A DNA stretch of 64,000 nt, taken from contig NZ_JAURWA010000195.1 in the NCBI RefSeq assembly GCF_030655195.1, positions 1 to 64,000 on the forward strand, read 5' to 3'. A program made the translations under genes and the position numbers. Positions 57,455 to 64,000 of this stretch are shown here, piece after piece. The DNA is from Patulibacter sp. (lineage in GTDB: Bacteria; Actinomycetota; Thermoleophilia; Solirubrobacterales; Solirubrobacteraceae). Within the stretch, counting starts at the first letter, position 1; each line of letters opens with the position of its first letter. The notes beneath the pieces were generated by a model, which saw only the letters and a program-made list of their open reading frames with translations, had not been told where the DNA came from and did not search any database.

Positions 57455-58156
57455 TCAGACCCCGGTCCCCACGAGCGCCCCGATGCCGGAGGTGACCGCC
57501 ATCGCGACGACGCCCCAGAGCACGACGCGGACGGTCGCCGGACGCACCGGCGCGCCGCCCAGGCGCGCGCCGGCGGTGCCGAGGGCCGCGAGGGCGACCA
57601 GGGTGACCGCGACGATCGTGACGGTGCGCGCGCCACCGGTGAGCAGGGCCGCCGCCAGCAGCGGCAGCGCAGCACCCGACGCGAAAGAGACCGCGGAGGA
57701 CCACGCGGCCTGCAGCGGCCGCGCCCGGCGCTCCTCCTCGAGGCCGAGCTCGTCGCGCACGTGGGCGGCGAGGGCGTCGCGGTCGGTCAGGGACTGCGCC
57801 ACCTGCAGCGCCAGGTCCGCCGAGAGCCCGCGGCCCTCGTAGATCCTCGCGAGCTCACGCAGCTCGCCCTCGGGGTCCGTGCGCAGCTCGCGCTGTTCGA
57901 GCCGGACGTCGGCGGCCTCCGTGTCGCGCTGCGAGCTGACGGAGACGTACTCCCCGGCGGCCATCGACAGCGCCCCGCCGACGAGACCCGCGACCCCGGC
58001 CGTCACCACGGCGCCGCTCGATGCACCGGAGCCCGCCACGCCGAGCACGAGGCTCGAGGTCGAGACGATCCCGTCGTTGGCGCCGAGGACCGCCGCGCGG
58101 AGCCAGCCGGCGCGGTGGCTGAGGTGGCGCTCGGCGAGGATCGCGGCGTCGGGCAT
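57455..58156 (-). CDS. VIT1/CCC1-family membrane transporter (iron/manganese type)
   Basis: A 233-residue membrane protein of the vacuolar iron transporter family. It has LRAAVLGANDGIVSTSSLVLGVAGSGAS (about residues 19-46), the conserved GGALSMAAGEYVSVSSQRDTE helix (about 60-80), a Glu-rich cytoplasmic helical domain and two further TM pairs. The acidic residues that bind metal in the cytoplasmic domain are present (LEQRELRTDPEGELRELARIYE). It may detoxify Fe2+ or Mn2+ under reducing or stress conditions. A TAGCCT -10 box 7 nt from the ATG implies a leaderless transcript. Confidence 0.9.
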   Translation of the reverse strand: MPDAAILAERHLSHRAGWLRAAVLGANDGIVSTSSLVLGVAGSGASSGAVVTAGVAGLVGGALSMAAGEYVSVSSQRDTEAADVRLEQRELRTDPEGELRELARIYEGRGLSADLALQVAQSLTDRDALAAHVRDELGLEEERRARPLQAAWSSAVSFASGAALPLLAAALLTGGARTVTIVAVTLVALAALGTAGARLGGAPVRPATVRVVLWGVVAMAVTSGIGALVGTGV

Positions 58157-58163
58157 CGAGGCG

Positions 58164-58169
58164 AGGCTA
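58164..58169 (-). promoter_or_regulatory. -10 box (TAGCCT) of leaderless VIT1-like gene
   Basis: On the minus strand it ends 7 nt before the ATG at 58156. Confidence 0.45.
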
Positions 58170-58265
58170 CGCCCTCCCGCGTGGGCACCATCGTCGCGCC
58201 CCGCCGGCGCGCGCGCCGGCGACCCGGCGGCCCGTCCGGCGACGACGGCCCGCCCGGCGGACGTT

Positions 58266-58281
58266 GCGGGCAACTACCGGG
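58266..58281 (+). promoter_or_regulatory. Stress-island element copy F (GCGGGCAACTACCGGG), universal stress gene
   Basis: Centred at 58273.5, 55 bp upstream of the TAGCGT -10 box (58326-58331) of the universal stress gene at 58366. Confidence 0.55.
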
Positions 58282-58365
58282 GCGGCCGTCGGTCCCTCCC
58301 CGATGGTCCGCGGGGACGGCGGTCGTAGCGTCCCTGCGGACCGGAACCGCCACCCCAGGACCACC

Positions 58366-59283
58366 ATGCGCTCGCAGATCATCGTCGGATACACCGACAC
58401 CGAGGGAGGCCGGGACGCGCTCGAGCTCGCCCTGACGCTCGCCGAGGCCGACGATGGGCGGGCGGCGCTCACGGTCGCGTCGATCTGGCCGGTGAACCCC
58501 CACGAGATGGTCCAGCCCGGCGTGCACATCGCCTACGAGCGGGCGCTCGCCGCGGACGCGGAGAGCCGGCTCCAAGGCGCACGGGACCACTGCGGTGACC
58601 GCGAGGACGTCTCGTTCGTCGCCCGCGGCGGGACCTCCCCCGCCCACGGTCTGCAGCTCATCGCCCAGGAGCTCGGGGCCGAACTGATCGTGGTCGGGCG
58701 CAGCCACACCGGCCCGGTCGGGCGCGCGTTCGTCGGCAGCGTCACGGAGCAGACCCTGCACGGCGCGGCGTGCGCCGTCGCCGTCGCGCCGAAGGGCTAC
58801 GCCGGCACCGAACACCGCGTGGCGCTGGTCGCGGTCGCCTACGACGGGTCCCCAGAGAGCGAGCACGCGCTCGCCCACGCCCTCCGGATCGCGAGGGACC
58901 GGGGCGCGGCGCTGCGGCTCGTGCGCGTCGTCGAACCCATGCCGGTCGCCTACGGCGGGATGGTCGATCCCTACCCGTTCGCCCTCCGGCACTCCGACGT
59001 CGAGGACCAGCTGCACGCCGTCGTCGAGCGCATCGACGGCGTCCCCGTCACGACCGCGATGGTCGACGGCACCGCGGCCCACGCCCTCGCGGAGCAGGCC
59101 GCCGACGCGGACCTCCTCGTCACGGGCTCCCGCGACTTCGGGCCCGTCGGCCGGATCCTCCTCGGGGGCACGAGCTCCCGGCTGTCCCGCCACTGCGCCT
59201 GCCCGTTGCTCGTCGTCCCGCGGTCGACCGCCGACGCGGTCGCGCCGGCCTTGGCGGCCGACGCCGCGGTGGCCGCGCCCTGA
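58366..59283 (+). CDS. Tandem universal stress protein (two UspA domains)
   Basis: A 305-residue protein with two UspA domains. The first is about residues 1-145, with IIVGYTDTEGGRDALELAL at the start and the ATP-binding GRSHTGPVGRAFVGSVTEQ motif (about 112-130). The second is about 150-285, with VAVAYDGSPESEHALAHAL and GSRDFGPVGRILLGGTSSRLSRHCACPLLVVP. The G-x2-G-x9-GS pattern indicates ATP binding. Such tandem Usp proteins are typical of actinobacterial dormancy regulons. It is separated from the next gene by about 112 nt carrying another copy of the conserved element. Confidence 0.9.
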   Translation: MRSQIIVGYTDTEGGRDALELALTLAEADDGRAALTVASIWPVNPHEMVQPGVHIAYERALAADAESRLQGARDHCGDREDVSFVARGGTSPAHGLQLIAQELGAELIVVGRSHTGPVGRAFVGSVTEQTLHGAACAVAVAPKGYAGTEHRVALVAVAYDGSPESEHALAHALRIARDRGAALRLVRVVEPMPVAYGGMVDPYPFALRHSDVEDQLHAVVERIDGVPVTTAMVDGTAAHALAEQAADADLLVTGSRDFGPVGRILLGGTSSRLSRHCACPLLVVPRSTADAVAPALAADAAVAAP

Positions 59284-59296
59284 CCGGCCGCGACGT

Positions 59297-59312
59297 GCGG
59301 ACAAGTACCCGC
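59297..59312 (+). promoter_or_regulatory. Stress-island element copy G (GCGGACAAGTACCCGC)
   Basis: Centred at 59304.5, 54 bp upstream of a GATCGT -10-like box (59356-59361). A CCCCGATGG sequence follows 31-32 nt after the start of both copies F and G, suggesting duplicated promoters. Confidence 0.5.
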
Positions 59313-59395
59313 GGGGTCGGGGCTCGGCCCCGATGGCGGGGCCGCCGGCCGCTGCGATCGTCGGGGACGACCGGATCCCGAGCACCGAGCGACCC

Positions 59396-59947
59396 ATGAG
59401 CACGACCGACGAGACCACCCGCACGCTCCCCCCGGAGCAGCAGAACGCGACCGTCGCGGTCTACGCGGACCTGCAGCACGCCGAGGACGGCGTGCGCGCC
59501 CTGGAGGCCGCCGGGTTCGACATGACCCAGCTCTCGATCGTGGCCCGCGGCGAGCAGACCGAGCGCCACGTGATCGGCTTCGACGACCGTCGGCACCGCG
59601 AGCAGACGTGGGCGGGCTGGGGTGCGCTCTGGGGCGTGCTGTTCGGCGCGTTCTTCTTCGTCCCGGGGATCGGCAACGTCGCGTTCGGCGGCTGGCTGCT
59701 CTTCTCGATCGTCGGCGGGGCGCTCGGCGCGGGGATGGGGGCCATCACCGCCGCGCTCGCGTCGGTGGGCGTGCCCGACGACGCGAGCCTCCGGTACGTC
59801 ACCGCGATCAAGGCCGACAAGCAGCTCGTCGTCGCCCACGGCACCGCCGACGACATCGCCTTCGCCCACCGCGTGCTGGACGGCGGCGACGCCGAGACCG
59901 TCGAGTCGCACCTGGGTCGCACCGCCGTGCCGGACCGGAAGGCCTGA
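59396..59947 (+). CDS. General stress protein 17M-like membrane-associated protein
   Basis: A 183-residue protein. The N-terminal strand-helix ATVAVYADLQHAEDGVRALEAAGFDMTQLSIVARG (about residues 19-53) is the GS17M/YflT-type domain. The middle is a Gly-rich hydrophobic double segment (AGWGALWGVLFGAFFFVPGIGNVAFGGWLLFSIVGGALGAGMGAI, about 77-121) that may insert into membranes. The C-terminal strand is a ferredoxin-like half (RYVTAIKADKQLVVAHG). It lies between two universal stress genes and almost abuts the second (4-nt gap), so it is probably co-transcribed with it. The function is unknown, but the family is stress-induced. Confidence 0.8.
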   Translation: MSTTDETTRTLPPEQQNATVAVYADLQHAEDGVRALEAAGFDMTQLSIVARGEQTERHVIGFDDRRHREQTWAGWGALWGVLFGAFFFVPGIGNVAFGGWLLFSIVGGALGAGMGAITAALASVGVPDDASLRYVTAIKADKQLVVAHGTADDIAFAHRVLDGGDAETVESHLGRTAVPDRKA

Positions 59948-59951
59948 TCCC

Positions 59952-60854
59952 GTGTTCCACCGCATCCTCGTCGGCTTCGACGGCACCCCGGCGGCGCGCA
60001 GCGCCCTGCGGTTCGCCGTCTCCGTGGCCGCACCCGACTCGTCGATCACCGTCACGACCGTCGCGATCGAGCGTGCCGAGACCGGCTTCGCCGCCGAGGT
60101 CGACGCACTGACCGGCGTCACCGCGGACGACCGCACCCTGCTGGCCGAGGCCCGCGACCTGCTGGGCGACCGGGCCGGGGTGTCGTACCGCTCCCCGGTC
60201 GGGCCGAGCGTCGGGACCGTGCTGCACCGCCTCGCCGCCCAGCACGAGGCCGACCTCGTCGTGGTCGGCGCCGGGCACCGCCACGGACTGCGACGCGTCC
60301 TGTCGGGCAGCGACGCGGAGGATGCGCTGCACGGCGCGACCTGCGCCGTCTGCGTCGTCCCGGAGCGGGACGCGGGACCGCTGCACCGGATCGCGGTGGG
60401 GTTCGACGGCTCGGACGCCTCGCGCCCCGCCGTCGCCGTCGCGGCCGCCGTCGCCGGGCAGACGGGCGCCGCGCTGGACGTCGTCACCGTCGTCGACACG
60501 GACCACCCGTTCGACGCCGGCCCCGACGGCACGGACCTCCCGCACGAAGGTCGCCGCCTGCTCGACGCCGAGGTCGCCCGGCTCGGCGCCGACACGCCCG
60601 CCCACGCCGTCCTGACGGAGGGCGATCCGACGGCGCAGCTGCTCCGCGCCGCCCACGACGTCGACCTGCTGGTCCTGGGCGGCCGCGCCCGCGGGCCGGT
60701 CCTCCGTCGTCTGCTCGGCAGCGTCGCCGACGAGGTCGTCCGGCTGGCCCCGTGTCCCGTCCTCGTGGTGCCCGAGCACGCCGCGGCCGGAGCGGTCCCG
60801 GCCGGCGCGGCGGCCGGCGACGCGACGCCCGCCCGGCGCGGGGTGTCCTGGTAG
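59952..60854 (+). CDS. Tandem universal stress protein (second copy)
   Basis: A 300-residue protein starting at GTG, 4 nt after the stop of the stress protein gene. Domain 1 (about 1-138) has HRILVGFDGTPAARSALRFA and GAGHRHGLRRVLSGSDAEDALHG. Domain 2 (about 143-275) has HRIAVGFDGSDASRPAVAVA and GGRARGPVLRRLLGSVADEVVRLAPCPVLVVPE. Domain 2 keeps the full G-x2-G-x9-GS nucleotide motif; in domain 1 it is altered. A stem-loop overlaps the stop codon. Confidence 0.9.
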   Translation: MFHRILVGFDGTPAARSALRFAVSVAAPDSSITVTTVAIERAETGFAAEVDALTGVTADDRTLLAEARDLLGDRAGVSYRSPVGPSVGTVLHRLAAQHEADLVVVGAGHRHGLRRVLSGSDAEDALHGATCAVCVVPERDAGPLHRIAVGFDGSDASRPAVAVAAAVAGQTGAALDVVTVVDTDHPFDAGPDGTDLPHEGRRLLDAEVARLGADTPAHAVLTEGDPTAQLLRAAHDVDLLVLGGRARGPVLRRLLGSVADEVVRLAPCPVLVVPEHAAAGAVPAGAAAGDATPARRGVSW

Positions 60855-60864
60855 GGACCAGGAC
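60845..60864. terminator. Stem-loop overlapping the universal stress protein stop codon
   Basis: GTCCTGGT and ACCAGGAC form an 8-bp stem with an AGGG loop; the TAG stop straddles the loop. It is convergent with the kinase gene at 60907. Confidence 0.5.
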
Positions 60865-60906
60865 GGGCGGGTCCGCGCGCCGCCGCCGGGGCGGGCCGGG
60901 ATCCCG

Positions 60907-61611
60907 TCAGCGGGTCTCCATGCGCAGCAGCTGCGCCGCGAACGCGTCGCGGTCCGCTGCCGCCGGCTGGCGCAGCGCCCCGACCGGGAACCGCACCGTC
61001 ACGCTCGTCCCCGACGGCACGACCGGGAGGATCTCCACGTCGCCGCCGAGGCGCCGGGCCCGGCGTGACAGCCGCCCGAGACCGATGTGTCCCGCGGCCC
61101 GTGCCGCGTCGGCCTCGGCGGGATCGAGGCCGACGCCGTCGTCGACGACGCGCAGCACCAGGTCGTCGCCGGCCAGGGCGATTCCCACGACGGCCGTCGT
61201 CGCTGCCGCGTGCCGGGCGACGTTCGTCACCAGCTCGCGCACGGTCTCTCGGACGACCGGGTCGTTGAAGCCGTCCGTGCCGGGCTCGACGTCCACCACG
61301 ATCCGCACCCGACCCCGGATGCGCAGCGCGCCGACGACGCGATCGATCGCCTCCCGGAGGGGCAGCTCGTCCAGCGACGGCTCGTGCATCGCCCCGGTGA
61401 GGGCCCGCAGCTCGGCGGTCATCCGACGCAGACCGTCCTGCAGCCCGGCCAGGGCGACCGGATCGCCCGCGACCGCCCCCGCGCAGTCCTGGCGGAGCCC
61501 GAGGACCTCCTGCAGCGCTCCGTCGTGCAGCGCGTCGGCCAGCCGTGTCCGCTCCCGGAGCACGACGGCCCACCTCAGGTCGTCGTCCCGCAGCTCGCTC
61601 AGCGTGGCCAT
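60907..61611 (-). CDS. Soluble HisKA_3-type histidine kinase without sensor domain
   Basis: A 234-residue protein. It has RTRLADALHDGALQEVLGLRQD (about residues 20-41, phosphoacceptor His in ALHDGALQ), a dimerisation helix, an ATPase N-box RELVTNVARHAA (about 123-134), a VDDGVGLDP box and a GLGRLSRRARRLGG G2 box. There is no transmembrane or PAS/GAF region, so it may take its signal from a partner. The sequence is of the DevS/DosS and NarX kinase kind. GGAGG precedes the ATG. No response regulator is adjacent within the window. Confidence 0.88.
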   Translation of the reverse strand: MATLSELRDDDLRWAVVLRERTRLADALHDGALQEVLGLRQDCAGAVAGDPVALAGLQDGLRRMTAELRALTGAMHEPSLDELPLREAIDRVVGALRIRGRVRIVVDVEPGTDGFNDPVVRETVRELVTNVARHAAATTAVVGIALAGDDLVLRVVDDGVGLDPAEADAARAAGHIGLGRLSRRARRLGGDVEILPVVPSGTSVTVRFPVGALRQPAAADRDAFAAQLLRMETR

Positions 61612-61771
61612 CGGTACCTCCTGCGGCGGGCACGTGGCCTGCCTTCGAGACCGAACCGCTCCCGCGGCGCGACCATCCTCGTCCTTCGGGAGCCGCCCAC
61701 AGGGGGTGCGGCGCGTACTCCGTCCCTCCGACGCTAGTCCTCTGCGCCCCGATTGCAAGGGGACCTGGTCC

Positions 61772-62956
61772 TCAGCCCAGCCGCAGCTGCACGTCGACGC
61801 CCTCGACGCGGCGGTCCGCGTGCACCGGCAGGTGGACGAGGCCGCGGGCCTCCAGGTACGGCGAGAGGTAGTGCCCGGAGACCTTCGACGGCGGCCACCA
61901 GAGCGGCCGGTCGTCCGCCTCGCTCCGGCCGCTCTCCCCCGGTCCGCGGCGAAGGAAGCGGTCGCCGTGACCGGTCAGCAGGCGTCCCCGGAGCTCCGGG
62001 ACGTACGGCAGCGGCGAGACGTGCCCCCCGGCGTGCGAGGCGATGCAGGTGGCGACGGCGTCCGCCTGCTGGCAGGCGAGCCCGCCCTGCTTCACCGGGT
62101 GGGTCGTGGCGTCCCCGGCGGCCCAGACCCCGTCGACGCCGGCGACGGAGCCGAAGCGGTCGACCGGCAGGAAGCCCTGGGCGTCGCTCGGCAGACCCGC
62201 GATGCGCGGGCCGTCGAGGAGCGGGAGCGCGACGATCCGCTCGACGTGGAGGTCCTGCCCGTTCCCGAGGTCGACGTGGTTGTTGCGCGCGACGTCCGCC
62301 CGGACGCCGGCGTGCAGCGTGATGCCGGCCGCTCGCAGCAGGTCGGCGACCGCCGCACCGGCCTCCTCGCCGAAGATCTCGAGCGGGACCCGCTCCGGCG
62401 TGACGAGGTGCAGCTCCACGTCGTCGGCGTCCATCCCCCACACGTCCTGCGCGGTCATCAGCGCGAGCTCGTAGAGCGGCAGCGGCCAGGTGCTGCCGTC
62501 GGGGACGACGAACGCGACGCTCTGGGAATAGCCCTCCTCGAGGTCCGCCAGGAGACCGCCGATCGCCAGGAAGTCCGACCCGAAGGTCAGGCTGTGGCCG
62601 AACGCGGGCCGCGCCTCGGCCCCGACCGCGACGACGAGCACGTCGTAGGGCTCGTCCGGCCCCGTCGAGCACCGGACGGTTCGTCGCTCCGCGTCGACGC
62701 CGGTGACGGCGGTCCGGCGGAACCGACCGCCGTGCTCGTCCATGAACGCCGCGAGGTCCAGCCGGTCCGCGTGGCCGCGGGCGAACGGCCGGGCGACGTT
62801 CAGCGGCCGCAGGGTGAACTCGGGCTCGGGGGCGATCATCGTGGTCCGCACCAGCCCCGGGGCCAGGTCGTGGAGGGCCAGCACGAGCTCCAGCGCGGCG
62901 ATGCCGCCCCCGACGACGACGACTGCGGGGCGTTCTGCGGGCGCGCTGCGATCCAT
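61772..62956 (-). CDS. FAD-dependent NAD(P)H:quinone / sulfide:quinone-type oxidoreductase
   Basis: A 394-residue flavoprotein. The FAD-binding GGGIAALELVLALHDLAPG motif is at about residues 16-34. The second Rossmann region is degenerate (PDGSTWPLPLYELALMTAQ). The FAD ribose contact GVWAAGDATTHPVKQGGLACQQAD is near 273-296 and a C-terminal membrane-contact-like KVSGHYLSPYLEARG near 360. It belongs to the NDH-2/SQR-like two-dinucleotide-binding family. The redox-active Cys pair of true SQR was not found in the expected positions, so an NADH:quinone reductase role is more likely. A GACGAT -10-like box 6 nt upstream suggests leaderless expression. Confidence 0.82.
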   Translation of the reverse strand: MDRSAPAERPAVVVVGGGIAALELVLALHDLAPGLVRTTMIAPEPEFTLRPLNVARPFARGHADRLDLAAFMDEHGGRFRRTAVTGVDAERRTVRCSTGPDEPYDVLVVAVGAEARPAFGHSLTFGSDFLAIGGLLADLEEGYSQSVAFVVPDGSTWPLPLYELALMTAQDVWGMDADDVELHLVTPERVPLEIFGEEAGAAVADLLRAAGITLHAGVRADVARNNHVDLGNGQDLHVERIVALPLLDGPRIAGLPSDAQGFLPVDRFGSVAGVDGVWAAGDATTHPVKQGGLACQQADAVATCIASHAGGHVSPLPYVPELRGRLLTGHGDRFLRRGPGESGRSEADDRPLWWPPSKVSGHYLSPYLEARGLVHLPVHADRRVEGVDVQLRLG

Positions 62957-63013
62957 GACGACATCGTCCGCCCGGCGACCCTGGACGGCATCCGGGACCG
63001 ACCACCGGAGACC

Positions 63014-63029
63014 GCGTGGTTCCTACCCG
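63014..63029 (-). promoter_or_regulatory. Stress-island element copy H (weak: GCGTGGTTCCTACCCG)
   Basis: Centred at 63021.5, 56 bp from the GACGAT box (62968-62963, minus strand) of the FAD oxidoreductase gene. It only partly matches the other copies. Confidence 0.3.
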
Positions 63030-64000
63030 TCGGCGCCGGCGCCGGGGGGCCGGAGCGGCAGGTCGAGGGCCACGACGGTGCCGCCGCCCGACCCCGGACC
63101 GATCGTCGTCACGCCGCCGGCGAGCGCCGCCCGCTCCAGCATCCCGACCACCCCGAAGCCCGACCCGACCGGGGCCTCCGGGCGGCGGTCGCCACCGGCG
63201 CCGGGAGCGGCACCACCCCCGCCCGGTCCCCGCCCGTCGTCGACCACCCGGAGCAGGAACCGGTCGGCGTCCTGACGGACCACGAGCTCGACGGACGACG
63301 CCCCGGCGTGCTTGAGCACGTTGGTCACCGCCTCCTGCGCCACGCGGTAGGCGGTCGTCTCGACCTCGGGCGGGAGCCGCGCCCGACCCAGGTCGATGTC
63401 CACCCGGGCGCGTACCCCGGTCCCGCCCGTCAGGCGGGCGACGAGCGTGCGGAGCGCGGGCTCCAGCCCCAGCTCGTCGAGGGCCGCGGGGCGCAGATCG
63501 GCGATGATGGCCCGCAGCGCCTCGATCTCGTGCTCGACCTGCCCGACCGCAGACTCCACCGCGGGCCGTCCGGTTCCCGAGGGCGCGCGCAGCGCCCCGC
63601 CCAGGAGGATCTTCAGCGACGCGAGGCCCTGGAGCGTCTGGTCGTGCAGCTCCCGCGCCCAGCGGGTGCGCTCGGCCTCCGCGGCGGCCATCGTGTCCTG
63701 CAGCCGCTGGCGCTCGACCAGGCGGGCCGTCGCGACGGCCGTCGACGCGCTGGCCGCGAAGGCCGCGAGCGTCCGCTCGTGGTCGGCACCGAACGTCGTC
63801 GAGGTCCCCCGGCGATCGAACGCCACCAGCACGCCGAGGCCCTGGCCGCGGTGGGTCAGCGGGACCACGAGGGCGCTGCGGGCACCGTCCATCCCGAACT
63901 CCGCCGGGTCGGCCCGCAGTGACCGGGCGTCGGCGACGCGTACGGGCCGACCGGTCCGGAGCGCCTCGCCGGCGGTCGATCCGTCGACCGGGATCGACGC
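63023..64000 (-). CDS. GAF-domain HisKA_3 sensor histidine kinase (DosS-like), 5' end outside window
   Basis: The reading frame runs to the right edge, leaving at least 325 residues. The visible N-terminal part is the end of a GAF domain (STAGEALRTGRPVRVADARSL, then SALVVPLTHRGQGLGVLVAFD). A helix (DHERTLAAFAASASTAVATARLVERQRLQDTM) leads into the phosphoacceptor ERTRWARELHDQTLQGLASLK. The ATPase domain has VAQEAVTNVLKHAG, VVDDGRGPGGG and GFGVVGMLERA boxes. The arrangement GAF, HisKA_3, HATPase is that of DosS/DosT/DevS-type redox or hypoxia sensors. Whether the GAF binds haem cannot be seen in this partial sequence. Confidence 0.88.
   Translation of the reverse strand, partial: ASIPVDGSTAGEALRTGRPVRVADARSLRADPAEFGMDGARSALVVPLTHRGQGLGVLVAFDRRGTSTTFGADHERTLAAFAASASTAVATARLVERQRLQDTMAAAEAERTRWARELHDQTLQGLASLKILLGGALRAPSGTGRPAVESAVGQVEHEIEALRAIIADLRPAALDELGLEPALRTLVARLTGGTGVRARVDIDLGRARLPPEVETTAYRVAQEAVTNVLKHAGASSVELVVRQDADRFLLRVVDDGRGPGGGGAAPGAGGDRRPEAPVGSGFGVVGMLERAALAGGVTTIGPGSGGGTVVALDLPLRPPGAGADG

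Noticed and set aside
61708..61723. GCGGCGCGTACTCCGT upstream of the soluble kinase gene as a stress-island element
   Set aside because: Only about half of the positions match and no -10 box is found at the expected distance.
61772..62956. True sulfide:quinone oxidoreductase
   Set aside because: The paired catalytic cysteines expected for SQR were not found, so only the broader family name is given.

Overview
The window is about 73% G+C and gene-dense, with GTG and ATG starts, many ATGA/GTGA start-stop overlaps and many apparently leaderless promoters. Protein content (LAL-type LuxR regulator, mycofactocin-type SDR, LLM flavoproteins, paired ACAD10/11-like proteins, CydABDC, DosS-like kinases) fits a high-GC actinobacterium. 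The surface-protein C-terminus at the left edge and the overall style suggest Thermoleophilia/Solirubrobacterales (Patulibacter or Conexibacter-like); that placement is inference. No rRNA, tRNA, CRISPR array, insertion sequence or prophage was recognised.

Layout. 0-5 kb: end of a surface protein, a large LuxR-family ATPase regulator, and a divergent SDR/AraC pair. 5-34 kb: a large acyl-CoA catabolic region with an enoyl-CoA hydratase, two aminoglycoside-phosphotransferase-like (APH) kinases, two acyl-CoA dehydrogenases with the ACAD10/11 signature, an ACAD10-like HAD protein, an alpha-methylacyl-CoA racemase, an acyl-CoA synthetase, two LLM flavin monooxygenases with an alpha/beta hydrolase, four SDRs, two SnoaL-like proteins, an EthD protein, a flavin reductase, a branched-chain-amino-acid-type ABC importer with a LivH-LivM fusion, and a PucR-like regulator. 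In its middle lie two adjacent genes for apparent pseudoenzymes: a RibBA homologue and a truncated pyruvate phosphate dikinase homologue, both without their catalytic residues. Ten copies of an 18-bp inverted repeat (YTYGKRG-N4-CYMCRAR) lie in front of nearly all transcription units here. At most promoters the repeat centre is 51-54 bp upstream of a TAnnnT-like -10 box, so the region looks like one activator-controlled regulon.

34-44 kb: a CarH/LitR-type B12 photoreceptor regulator with an ECF sigma factor and a DUF2294 protein; small unknown genes; a TetR regulator with a perfect 25-bp operator in front of agmatine-to-putrescine genes (nitrilase-type amidase and agmatine deiminase); and an ABC exporter divergent from a DesK/NarL-type two-component system.

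44-64 kb: a stress/respiration island with a flavodoxin-SulP pair, an HD protein, a helical protein, cydABDC, alcohol and aldehyde dehydrogenases, a CBS-pair protein, a VIT1/CCC1 transporter, two tandem universal stress proteins, a GS17M-like protein, two HisKA_3 sensor kinases (one cut by the right edge) and an FAD-dependent NDH-2/SQR-like oxidoreductase. A second conserved 16-bp element (about GCGGRCRACTACSG) recurs about 54-57 bp upstream of -10 boxes here. The gene set resembles the mycobacterial DosR dormancy regulon.
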